NCBI GenBank assembly: GCA_012934845.2
Contig: WNNJ02003004.1
Coordinates: 124,001 to 188,000, forward strand
Direction: 5' to 3'
DNA: 64,000 nucleotides
DNA from: Pomphorhynchus laevis
Taxonomy: Eukaryota; Acanthocephala; Palaeacanthocephala; Echinorhynchida; Pomphorhynchidae
Shown: positions 11,501 to 23,700 of the stretch, piece after piece
How positions within the stretch are numbered: position 1 is the stretch's first letter
Layout of the letters: every line of letters begins with the position of its first letter
The notes under the pieces: model-generated
Seen by the model: only the letters and a program-made list of their open reading frames with translations
The model's database searches: none
Told to the model about the DNA's origin: nothing
Translations under genes and position numbers: made by a program

Positions 11501-12766
11501 ACCACGCTAATACTACTGGACACACTATCGATTTTGATGGCGCCAGTATAATTTGCCAAGTTAGATCATATCATCGGCGTATTTTAACAGAAGCGGTGGC
11601 AATTAAACTACTTGAGCCTAACCTCAATGGACAAAACGAATTTAATTTGCACACATTTTGACTCGTATTTTTGTTTTTTTGTTTTTTGTTGCTCAACTGT
11701 TGTATCTTTTCAGATTTATCCTGACGATGTCCACAATAGGTGGAAGAACTTTCGATAACAAAATCTTAAACGTTTTTAACGTTTTTCGGCTGGGTTTGGC
11801 CCTAAAACCATTCACAAATACATTATAAATATTATACATTACAATGTCATTAGCAAATACCGAAGAGACAATGCCCATCTCCTGTCTAATGCAGCATTAG
11901 AATCAATATGATTTTAATTAATTTATATTTATTAATATTAATTTAGATAAAAGATAATACTATATTAGCTAATATTAATAATTACTTTTTATATTATTTT
12001 TAATATTAAAATATTTTTATATTTATATAAAAATATAATAGAATTTAATAATTTCTAATTATAAATTTAATATTTTTAATATTTTTATATTTACAAATGT
12101 ATTTTTTGCTATATTTTGTGACGAAGCTATATAGAAGATCAATAACAATCAATGATATCGATATATTACATCATTAAATATATAATTTAATTGAATAAAT
12201 ACTTTAATACATATAATATTAAATATATTTAATACTATATATAACTTTTTTATATTTTTATTTTATAAAATATTTTTATCATTATATAATTTTTATTAAA
12301 TAAAATAATTTAATAAAATTAATAATTAAATTGTGTTAAGGTTCTATTTAATGAGCCTGACGTTCGAGAATTTCTAAACTCACTATTCGAATGTCGGTAT
12401 ATGCAGTTCTTTCGAAGTCTCTCGCAAATTGAAGAGCGCTTAAAACAAAGTCGACTCTGGTTTCCTCATTTTCGCTACTATGTTTCGGAGTTGAAAATAA
12501 TAGCCTACAATCAGCATCTAGAATCGTATAATAGTCTTTCGCTGCAGTCAATGGCTGACTCGTTTGGTATAAGCGCTGAAATGATCGACCAAGATTTGTC
12601 GAGACTAATCTCTACAGGTCGGATTAATTGCAAAATCGACAAAGTAAATGGACATATCAATGATTTACGACCAGATGAAAAGAATATTCAATATCAGGAG
12701 CTGTTAAAGAAGGGAGATTTACTGCTAACAAGAATACAAAAGCTAAGTCGAGTCATTAGTCTTTAA
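8533..12766 (+). CDS. PSMD6: 26S proteasome non-ATPase regulatory subunit 6 (Rpn7/PSMD6), 3 exons
   Basis: Rpn7 is a PCI-domain scaffold subunit of the 19S proteasome lid. Exons: 8533-9096, 10430-10633, 12341-12766 (stop included). All junctions are GT-AG and phase 0, giving 397 aa (human about 389). Key matches: AEDNLGVTEIRSAIMAK followed by LCKIGD in the N-terminal helical repeats, DWDRKNRLK at the exon 1 end, VYEGLVSFHAKRDFASA in exon 2, and in exon 3 the PCI winged-helix part with HFRYYVSELKIIAYNQ, LESYNSLSLQSMADSFG, GRINCKIDKVNG and the C-terminal KKGDLLLTRIQKLSRVI. The start is the first ATG before the conserved region; the first ~25 residues are not conserved. Intron 2 contains a PLE tail. 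A possible AATAAA polyadenylation signal lies near 12927. No damage seen. Confidence 0.96.
11430..11830 (+). mobile_element. Penelope-like element 3' end: GIY-YIG endonuclease tail, in PSMD6 intron 2
   Basis: The frame 11437-11661 encodes RVGEHKSALSTCRKSAVADH followed by ANTTGHTIDFDGASII. This is the C-terminal half of the GIY-YIG endonuclease domain of Penelope-like elements (EHK...SAVA.H...TGH.IDFD), including the downstream R-R-x-L-x-E-A helix; the catalytic GIY-YIG half is missing. Downstream, 11720-11750 carries CTGACGA, a perfect 5-bp stem TCCAC/GTGGA and AGAAC, recalling the hammerhead motifs described in PLE terminal repeats. The element is 5'-truncated and sits in sense orientation within the intron. 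Confidence 0.75.
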
Positions 12767-12949
12767 GTTCGCTTGAATTGTTTTCTTAATTGAATAACTC
12801 AATTTTATTTCGGAAACAATTTGTGCGATATATTTACAGAAAGAGAGTGAAATAACAGTTTATTTTAGTTTATAAAAATAACAGGAATTTGATGAATCAC
12901 TAAAATTATTTAAAATGCAGTAAAAAAATAAACATAGAACGTAACAATA

Positions 12950-14640
12950 TTGCCTTTGAAAAAATGGCAGTTTCCTTAAAACAACAATAATTTCTTGACA
13001 AGAAAAAACAAATAATATGCAAGATTTGTCCTGTCAACCACTGGTCCGGGTGTCGGGTCGTGGAGACAGTGCACGAACCAAACTACTCCAGACATCGCGA
13101 TCCTATGCGACAGACCAGAGTTCTCTATCAGATAGCCCAAGGCGGTATTCGGTCTTCTCCAGTTTCGAGATTTGATCTCTCTACCTGTATCGATGTCTAA
13201 AATTTCTCGGTCTGAAACACCCTCTTTGGAAAGCGATCCTTTGACATCCTCAGGACGTGTCCTAGCCACCTAAGCTAAATTTCTTCGGTGTGGATAAGCA
13301 GCGACTTTACTCTGAGTCCATCTTGAATGACCGAATTCCTAACCTTATCTCTAAAGCTAAGACCGTCCACACTGCGAAGGAACCTTATTTCGGTCGCCTG
13401 TATCCGAGATATCCTTTTGGTCATAGCCCAAAGCTCATGACCATATGTTAAGATAGGAATGAAGATTGCGTGGTAAACCAAAAGCTTCGCTCGAAGACTG
13501 AACTCCCGCTTCACCACGACATACCTGTACAAAGAACTCATTTCTGCGTTAGCTGCATAAATCCGCTTCTCAATATTCTTGATGTTCCTGCCGTCCCTCA
13601 GGAACAATACCCCAATATACCTGAAATCCTCCATATTCGGATTTTCCCCAATTCGGATTGACATTGGCACCTGAATCCGAGACTGAACACATAGAGACCG
13701 TTCCTCCCCAACACTTCCTTTGAAGTGCTACTGTCCAAACCAACATGAGCATTAAAGTCACTTTATAGAACGAGGGAATCTCCAGCAGGAGTACTATCAA
13801 GCAGAGCCTTAAGATTTTCCACAAAGACTGCGTATTCCGAGATAATGTTGGGAGCATACGCACACTTAACAGTTATCCCCTTTACCTCTTTGACTATAAG
13901 TCTCAAAGACGCCAATATTTCGTTCACTGGGTTAATCCTCTCTAACACGAACGACAGCCAGGGACTTGTAAGTATCCCTACACCCGCCTGTCGTCGCTTT
14001 CCGTTAGTAACTCTCGAATAGTTCAAGGTTCAACCTAGATCCAAAAGTTTAGTTCCAATACTAGAATAGTGAAGAAAAGTCACTCGGTATATTTCAAGAC
14101 CGAAGCGAGCCATCTCTTCAACTAATTCTGGTTCCTTTGCCGTCAGCGAGATTACATTCCGCGTTCCTACATGAAGGCTAGTCCGCTACGGATGTTGATG
14201 CCTCTTCCGCTGTTTCCGTACAACTGCCTGGTCACACGGCAACCGATAATAAAAACTCTCCTTCGGTCAGTGGTGAGTTGACTATTGTTCTTCGCACTTG
14301 ATTTATGTTTTGTAAATTTGTTGCTTGCCATTTCAATTGTCTTGGTTTGTTTGTTTGGCTATCTCCCTTTCTCGATATCCTGTGATGATCCGACATCGCT
14401 ACTGTAAGGATACAGGTCTCGAGACTCTCTTCCGCCTTTTCGTCCATTGTCTAATCCGCCGTTGGAGTCATAGGAGGGATCTGAGATAGTATATAAAAAG
14501 ATTATCCCTACGGCTGATGCAAACCGGCCAATTGTTTAGCCGTTGATCGACAAATGTCGAACATCCATTGCCTGGGCCGTTCCACGAAGAGGCTAATTGT
14601 CAATATGTGCCAGTTTAATACTTAATCGACTGGCACCTAG
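12950..14640 (-). mobile_element. RTE-type LINE, internally deleted
   Basis: Read on the - strand from about 14640. A 5' end resembling other RTE 5' ends precedes the apurinic endonuclease start (VGTRNVISLTAKEPELVEEM near 14175-14110). Then come GKRRQAGVGILTSPWLS and VKCAYAPNIISEYAVF (13995-13830), ending at TPAGDSLVL. The frame then passes directly to the C-terminal reverse-transcriptase region: FRYIGVLFLRDGRNIKNIEK, LLVYHAIFIPILTYGHELWA (13600-13430) and RFLRSVDGLSFRDKVR. The tail near 13080-13150 reads GLSHRIAMSGVVWFVHCL. Most of the palm, including the YADD box, is missing, and several frame changes are present. The element lies tail-to-tail with PSMD6, starting about 180 bp past its stop. 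Confidence 0.85.
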
Positions 14641-17600
14641 CGGCCCTTTGTATTTTTTATTTTATATTAAATTATATATTAAAATCATTAATGTGCATGC
14701 TCTTCTCGCATCCACATGGCCTAGTGTACTATGTCACAATCTTGCGGTACAATCTAATTAAATAAATTGACTAGTACATCTATTTCCAAATCATTCAAAT
14801 ATAAAAAAGTAAATTTAAAATGTCAAGTGAAATAATTAATGAAAAGTAAATAATATACTAGAATAAGGAATAGTGCTTGATAATAAAAGTAAATCATAGG
14901 TGATGCATCATTGTCATGTATTTGGTTTGGCTGATATGTTCAGTTCGAGGAATAGAGGCAGATTCTTATAACATAGCAGTTCCTCCCGACGATATCTAAT
15001 ATTAATTCTGATACATTTATTTCTGAAGAAATAAATATAATATCAACTACATAACAAGGTGATATAACAAGGACAATATAACAAGGTGCTATCTCACTTT
15101 ATGCATCTAAATTAGGGATATCATTTTATGATTAGTGTTTTTCAATTAGCGCTTAATTAAAGAAACTCAAGGTATCTATCATTACAGGATCCCATGTGTG
15201 CGATCTCATTATGGCTGAAATATTCTATGTGAAGTCAAAAAATCAAGTTTTAACTTAACAATGTTTTCATTTGACATAATAGATTATTGTTCTACAATTC
15301 TTCTTTTGCTGGAACTGTTACTGAATACTTTTCAACTGTAGGCATGACTTTTATCCTTGTCCACATGCTGAAACTGTTACTGACTCCTTTTCAACTGTAG
15401 GCAGGAACTATTAAAGCATTGTTTGTCAAGATGTATTTGAATTAATTTTTTAGTAGTCCGTTTATTTTTAAATTTGGAATTTTGTAGCAGATCAGCAAAC
15501 AAAGTGTTTGTTGATTCTTATTTAAAAGTCCAAAATCAACATTTATAATTGTCCAATTCATTACTTCTAATATGAAATTCCAATCGCTCTGCTATTATTT
15601 AATAAATTTACATACGGCATGATAGCTTTCGTAATAACATTAATTAGTCAAGTAGGAAAAATCTATGGTAATCATCAACAACTAATAAATAAATGCATTT
15701 GTTAAATGTTATACCAATGCATAATATACTGATACGTAATGTATGATGATCGAAATTATCAATGAACAATCAACAAAATATTAAAATCAAATTTAATTTT
15801 TCATCATTAAGTTTAGCATTTCGTGAATTTAGATTAGCTTTATTTCAATTTATAATTTTTAATTTATATTTATATATTTTTTAATATTTTATAATTTTTG
15901 ACAGAAATATTTTTATGGATAGTAAATACTTTATAACGAATTTTGTTAGTATTCTTCCGATCGGCCTGTCGTATCGGGGCTGTCATCGAGAGTTGTCCGC
16001 ATTTAGCTCATTTCGCAACTGGTATGCTGCTGGGAGTTTCCAGGGACCACACGAGGATGAACGGAAACACCTCATAGTAAATAATATATTTATTATATAT
16101 AATATATAATATATTACATAGTATAAGTAATACTACATTTACTCTGTGCTAGAATAAGGAATACATCTGGATAATAAAAGTACATCTGAGGTAATACATT
16201 ATTGGCTACGCTGTTTTATTGGATTAAGGAATAGGGACCGATATCCGATAACTTAGTAGTTCCCCCTGAAAATGTATGTAATTTATATTGCACTTAATTT
16301 ATTCTAAACATGCGAATATCTATCAATATCTATATTGATATAGATATATCAATATAGATATATCTATATTAATATATTCAAATATATTTTCTATTGTTTA
16401 TTTATTTATTATTACTTTGCATTCCAAATCGAATATTTCTTGGTAATGAAAATATTTTTAAGGTCGTTTTTTTCTTCTAATTTACAGATTTTAATGTGCA
16501 ATTTAAATATTCATTAAATATAATTTCAAATTTAATATAATTTTTTTGATTTTCATGCATGATTTCATTTTATCAGAACACTTGACTACCTTGTGGACAA
16601 TTTTGTCTAATTTTGTTTAAATATTTTTACTAAATATAAATATTATTTATATTTATATCATAATTAAGATATTTCAATAAATATTAAAAATATTAAAAAA
16701 TATAAATATTATTTATATTTATATCATAATTAAGATATTTCAATAAATATTTAATATATTAAAAAATATTTTTATAAATGTTATTTTTATATTTTAGAAA
16801 TATTAAATATTAAGATATTTCAATTTTTTAATTTATAATACAAAAATACGTAGCTTTACTAAGTTGATATTAAATCGTGAGTTTACATATAATGTTTCTT
16901 TAACAAATAATATATTTTAACAATAAAAATATAATTTTAATATTATATTTAATATTTATTATATTCAAGCGAAAAGATATTACTGATATTTTTACTAAAT
17001 AATAAAAATAAAGATTCCTAATCGGCTCATACTCGTTTTGGTAAATTGACGATCCATACTTTGAATGTATGTGATTAATAATATTTATCATTCATATCAT
17101 CGGAGTATGGAGTCCAGTTATTCTTGATGATTAGAACGTGTTAATTTTTAATAACGTCGAAGTTTGGCAAATAACTGCATGCTAAAGATGTTATCGGAAA
17201 TTTAGAAAAAAAATTACTTTCCGTATAATTTGCGAAGATAATGCGTTGGAATTACACCTAAATTACAAGAAAGAATCCACGACATTTTAAATATGTCTTT
17301 ATCCTTATATAAATTACCTTTATTTACTTTTTCGCGTAATATATAATTATCTTTACATATAGATCTTTAATATAAGCTTTATAATACAGAGCTCATATAT
17401 AACTATCTTTTTTAAATTATATATAATTCGTTCTTCTGCATTATCACTAAAGAATTCGTGATAAATGGTCTAAAAGAATTTACGACATTTCAAATTGCTT
17501 TATAAAGCAATTTAGCTTCGATGCCCATTGATTAGAAAATAATTAATTATTTTCAATTTATTATTTATTAGATGCCCATTAATTCATAGAAATTTAGTAA

Positions 17601-17787
17601 AAATGATCAATAATTTTGTTTGCGAAAGGCAAAGGAAACCGTAAAATTTTGTATACATATTTTCTTATCACAACTTCAGTTGCTCAATAACTCGTTGATA
17701 ATAATACATTAATATTCTTTTTACATAAAAGGATCGTATTTTTGTAAAAATTACAATTTCAACGAACAATATAAACTTAACGAATTT
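14641..17787. other. Intergenic stretch between RTE LINE and slowmo
   Basis: Mostly AT-rich and non-coding. Degenerate repeat M modules occur at about 14870-15010 and 16140-16275 (GAGGAATAG...ATAACATAGCAGTTCCTCC and relatives). A 16-20 nt imperfect direct duplication (GGAACTGTTACTGA / GAAACTGTTACTGA) lies near 15310-15405. Alternating ATATCTATCAAT microsatellite is at 16315-16375. A GC-rich island at 15950-16080 is listed separately. Confidence 0.5.
15945..16085 (+). other. GC-rich island of unknown origin
   Basis: About 130 bp near 50% GC in a region near 20% GC. One + frame is open from 15915 (LSYRGCHRELSAFSSFRNWY), another reads CPHLAHFATGMLLGVSRDHT up to a stop. The second resembles mobile-element coding sequence in flavour, but I cannot name a family. 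A TTAG before and a GTAAAT after could also make it a lone exon. Confidence 0.3.
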
Positions 17788-20700
17788 TTATAATTTAGAA
17801 TCGGATGATAATAGATTAATAACCCATTCTATTGACTGCTTTCCCTAAACACAAAATATGGCTTTAGAATTGGGTATCAAATTGGATTTTAAAAAGCAAA
17901 ACAGCGTATGTTATAGTATTTTGTTGCTTAAAGCGCTTTACATAAATATTAATTCAATACTCAAAATATCAACGGACCACGATGATTTGTTTATATGGCT
18001 TTATGTTACGGGAGGGTTTGAAATAAAATTTGAAAAACTAAACGGAAACAATTCCGGTGCCAATAATTAAATGTTTTTCAACAAGTGAAAAAATTAGCTA
18101 AATACAATGTCTCTATGACACAAGATTGTATTTCGTTCATAAAAACAAGACACAAAAATCTCCTTATAGCATTTGATGACTTTACGTTGCTCTTTTCTGT
18201 GTATAGACTTTGAAGTGGAGAATAATACTCGATGAGGGTGATAAAGTTATACTTTTATTCACACTTTTATTTTACATTTGACCTCTCAATGGAAGGATAA
18301 ACATATAACCTCTCAATGGAAGATATTTTTATTTTACTCAGTCTGACTAGTCATTATTCTAATCGCGGAAAAGTGTCGTATCAAATTACAGATTCGTTTC
18401 TATCGCTAGGCCGTAATTATAATTTTTAAAATACATTAATTAATTCGTAATGTTTTCTGAAAATTATCCGAAATCGGCAAATAAATTTGGTATAATATAG
18501 ATGGGAACAGCTTAGTTTTAGAAATCTTCATGAATGTTAGATGTTTCTTAAATTAACGAATTTGACGATAAAATTACCGTTTTGGAATTGGCACTCATTG
18601 TTGAACTGATCATAGATTCCATAACAGATTGAAGAGGAACCCCTTTAACAGTTACAACTGTTGCTTGTTTCATAATCGTCCTGAATAATAATTAATAGCA
18701 AATTAAATAAATTAATTAAAAATAGCAAATTGTTTCATAATAGTCCAGAAATTATTACACTATTTTACAAATGTTTAAAAATTAAACAATTTTACTAAAT
18801 TGTTTAAATTTAAAGTTAACTTCTAAAAATGTATTATTTTTAATATTCAAATTTTAATTTAAGTTTAACTTTTAAAAAATCAATATTTACAAAAATTAAT
18901 AATAAACAATCCAACCACAAAGTAAATACTTAAAATATATTTATTGTGTAACGTAAAGGTATACATTTAAATGCATATTAATGTACTTTAATTAACATTT
19001 TTTATGGCAACAATCGATTTGAAAAATCAATGCGACTATCAAAAGTTGTGAGTTAATTCATAATTTATGAAATTTGTGTGATAAAGAAGTTTCATTTGGC
19101 TTAAAAATATTTGCTGAATTTAAAAATATATAATTATATTTATTAATTGAAATAAAATGTTCATTTCTTGAAATTCTTAAATGTTCAAGTTTTCACTTTT
19201 GGAAAATGCATAATGGACAAGAATCGATTCGAAACTATTAAAATAAAAATTACTCAAGTTCTTCCGGGTTGTTTGCATCATTCGATTGTCCTTTTAAATT
19301 TCAACAATTATTTGGATTGGTAACTTTTCATTGTAAGATATAAAGTAAAGCCTATCTTATAAATTCCAAAAATACTAAAAGGTTTATTCAAAATACTGTC
19401 TATTTGTATCGGGTTCTAAGAGTCGCTATGCTCGAAATTAATTTTAGTAAACAAATAATAGTTTTGGCTAATTAAAAATGTTGATTAAATAAAATTGTGG
19501 TCGTTTTAGCCCGATATATACTTTATTCAAAATATAAAAGGTTTTTATTAATGACAAACTGTAGAATACTAATATTATTTCTTTTTATTCGTGTATTAAC
19601 TTTTAGTTTCTTCAAGTACTTATAATGACATTAAGGATGAAACTTTAGTGCTCAGTGCCTGCGCCTTGGTGATCCATTGAGTACTAATGTCGGCGAAGGA
19701 TGTTTTTACACAACAACATTTTGGTGCAGTGCCATCAAAAATGTTAATGAGTATGATGTGTTCAGTTCTTAAATTGAACGAACTGAAAACAGATATTTAA
19801 CAAATTTCAATATAATATAAAATACCTGTTGTTGGGATCAGCGGGATCGGGGAAGTATTCAATATATTCATCAGCGTTGACATTGCTGGTAAAGGTTAAC
19901 TTAAAATAAAGATTAAAACGAATAAAAACAAAATACGGATAAAATAAGGACTTTAAGTTTTCGTTGATTAATAAAAGTCGTGAAAACATAATAAATTTCA
20001 CAACGTTGTAAATACACCGAAACAAGTTTTTAAAATACAATTTGAGGTTGCTTCATAAAATCCTATACTGTCATCAGGAAGCTGTCAATAAATTGTTATC
20101 AGAAAGTTTAGTAATAATTTAAAACGATTTAATTTATTGGTTTATAATTGATAACCCACAAACGGATCGTATAACTTTGATTTAAGGATTGTATAACTTT
20201 TATTGCCTTAATTATAAAAAATATCGGATATTTGATCATTGATCACGTCACAAGAAACGATAAGAAATAAAAATTGTAATCAAATAGAAATTTAATATTA
20301 TAAAATATAATATTAAATATATAATATATATATTTAATATTAATATATATTTAATATCGCCTTTTGATCAAAGGCGATAAAGTAAAGTTAAGAAAATATT
20401 TTTTCAAATAAGTTTAAATAATTCGACCTAATTTAATACCAAATTAATATTCTGATTGAAGGAATTGGGAAGACTCAATAAGCATAAACTGACTCTACGT
20501 TGTTTCGACTTTTGAGTCTCATCAGTAGGAGACTGCTGCACAACTGAATTGAAGTATAGTACCCTAGACAGCTCAATAAGTCCTTCTAGTGCACATCAAT
20601 GTACTAGGAACTAAAACTTATCAAGTGCATACACTAAGCTCCTTCATTGCTGCTTGTAATGAAACAAATGGATTACTTTTCCCGGTTACTTCTATTCTGA

Positions 20701-23700
20701 TTGAAGGAATCCGGAAGACTCAAACACCATACACTAACTCTATGGTGTTCCGACTTTGGAGTCTCATAAGTAGGGGGCTGCTATAACTGGATTCAAGTGC
20801 AGCACCCTAGGCAGCTCAATAAGTCCTAGTATACATTCATGTACTTGGAATTAACACTGGTAAAAGTATTCATCACGAATAATTATCTCACTAAGACCTA
20901 ACATATAGGTTTCAAACGCACTCTTATCGAGTGCATACACCAAGCCCCTTCAGTGCTGGTGGTAATGATAAACAAATGAATTAATTTTCCCGTCTATTTC
21001 TATTCTGATTGAAATAATCGAGAAGACTAAACAGCATAAACTGATTATATGCTGTTTCGACTTTTGAGTCTCATCAGTAGGGGTTGCTACACAACTGGAT
21101 GGAAGTGGAGCACCCCCAACAAGCTCAATAAGTTCTTCTAGAACATATTCATGTACTGGGAATTAACACTGGTTAGGGCATTCATACACCAAGCTCCCTA
21201 ATATACACTAATCAAGTTAAAATTGTAATTTAAAATAAAACCCAATTTTTATAAATTTACTAATAAATAATATACGATGTATCCGAATAAGGATTAGAGG
21301 TCATCAGGAGAAACTGCAATGTTCCTCCTGGTGACAGTATTCATCGCGATTAATTCACCAACTTGGACCTAAAATGTAGGATTTAAAAGCACTCTTATCG
21401 AGCGCACATAAACCAAACTTCATTGGTGGTAGTAATTAAACAGATGGCCTACTTTCCCCCTCCAATTTCTATTTTGATTGAAGAAATCGGGAAGTATCTC
21501 ACACTGGTGAGAATATTTATCACGAATAATTCATTCACCAGAGCCTGGTGAGTGAATTATTTATGATGAATCATCAGAGTTAATTCCTAGTACACTGATG
21601 TGTACTAGAAGGACCTTTTGAGCTGTCTAAGGGTGCTGAACTTCAATCCAGAGTTGCATCAGCCCCTACTGATGAAACTCAAAATTCGAAACAGCGTAGA
21701 GTCAGTTTATGCTGTTTGAGTCTTCCCAGTTTCTTCAACCAGAATATAAATTAGCGGGGAAAAAGGTCATTTGTTTAATTGCCAATTTAATGTTTAAATA
21801 AAGAAATAAAAGAATCATTAAGCCTATTAAGCAAACGTACATATTCCTTTCGTTTAATGGAAATTTTAAATATATAGTTATCAGGAACAAAGAAGCAGAA
21901 AATGTTTCTGTCATAACTATATATTTGAAATGGAAGAAGATTATGGATTAGTATTTATTAGGAAATTTCAAAGAGGACAATGGATTTAACATTGAACATC
22001 AATACATTCTAACCAGTTGTCTTTGTAAATGAAACTAAAAGAAACATTGCTCTTAAACATTAATCATCCGATATAGCCCGATATCATTTCCTTTATTATT
22101 TTATAAAATAATATTGTCAGCTTAAAGTTTCATTCTTACTTCTATTATTTTAAACTTCTATTTTATTTCTTAAGACAAAATGTATTTTTTTCTGAACGCA
22201 GAAATAAAAATGAACTGAACACAAAAAACTGAAAATTGAAATAAAACTAATTTAAAATGCTATTGAGAATTTATTCGTCAATAGTTTTCTGCTTGATATT
22301 TTGTACATACTCTATTCAGCATAAAAATAATTTCAAATTAAATTTGCTGAAGATTCCCGTAATTAATAGTTAATTCCCGAAATTAACTATTTCGAAAGCT
22401 GAATAGTAAAATTCTAATCGTACTGTTAACTTAAGTAACAAATCCTCCGTAAATAAGTATTTAATGAGTACTTACATTCCGTGAATAGACTCGCATGCGT
22501 CTGGCTTCAACGTCAATTTCGCTTAGCTCACTTCCATAGCTATTTTGATCAAAACCTAGCAGCTAAAAATACACCGTGAATATATATTCTGTAAAATTAC
22601 ACACTTTTAAATTCAAATAGTAAATTTGCATAGTTAATTTCTACATTTTAATTATAAATAAAAAATTATATTCAAGGTTGTAATTATTCCTTGCTGTTTC
22701 ACAAATTGTCAAAAGTTACAGTTGTCATCTTAGTTTCTGGTTCAATCGTGGGATCTAGTAATTTATTGATTGAAAAAAATAACATGCACAAAGACATTTG
22801 CTTGTCATCAAACGCAACAAATTTGACTTAAATTCACAAGACACTACATAAGTATTCACGGCTCTCAGATTTATTTAAACAAAATCCTAGACTAGACTAG
22901 TTTATCCCTTAAAAGCGATAGTTTAACTATTCATTACAAACTATCATAAAAATATTTAATCAGTAAATGTTGAGAAACTCATTTGTTACTTTACAATGAA
23001 AATCTAATATTATAATAAATGATTAATATAAATGATTATAAAATTAATTATTGGTGTATATGATATATATAAAGTTAACGTATTCTGTACATTGTGCTTT
23101 AAACTGCACAGGCACAAATAAAGACTACAAATAGCGACAGGGAATCAGCGAATTTGTTGGTTATGTCCGTGAAATTATTATCAAAATTATTATTCCGCGT
23201 TGATTTTATTTAGTGCACCGTCACTAACTAGTATATGATAATTAGATAATAAATTAGTGGTAATTTAAAATAAAATAATAACTTTTATTTATTAAAGCGA
23301 ATTTATTAATTTATAAGGATTATCTATCTATTTATAAAACTCTATTTATTTTAATTAAAATATTTATGGAACGAAGAATAGTATTTTTATTAAATACAAC
23401 AAAACGTTAATATATAACGGACATTGTCCGTTAATATCGGACATTAACGTTTTGTTGTCTTAAATAAAAATACTATTCTTCGTTCCATAAAGGTATATTA
23501 ATTGAATATCAATTTTTAACTTTAAGTATATATATGTGTTTGAATCTGTTTGTATAGGTTTTAGCATTTTGTTGGTTTCATTATTTGTTGATGACTTTAA
23601 AACTTTAATTTCTTCCCAAGTCAGTCATAAACTCCAACAACGAATTATGCATGCAATATATACAAATGACGATTGGAGAGCGGCAAATTACTTAATTTAG

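Noticed and set aside
17858-18070. 70-codon + strand open frame
   Set aside because: Lies in slowmo's last intron on the opposite strand, is lysine/isoleucine-rich as expected of AT sequence, and shows no family signature.
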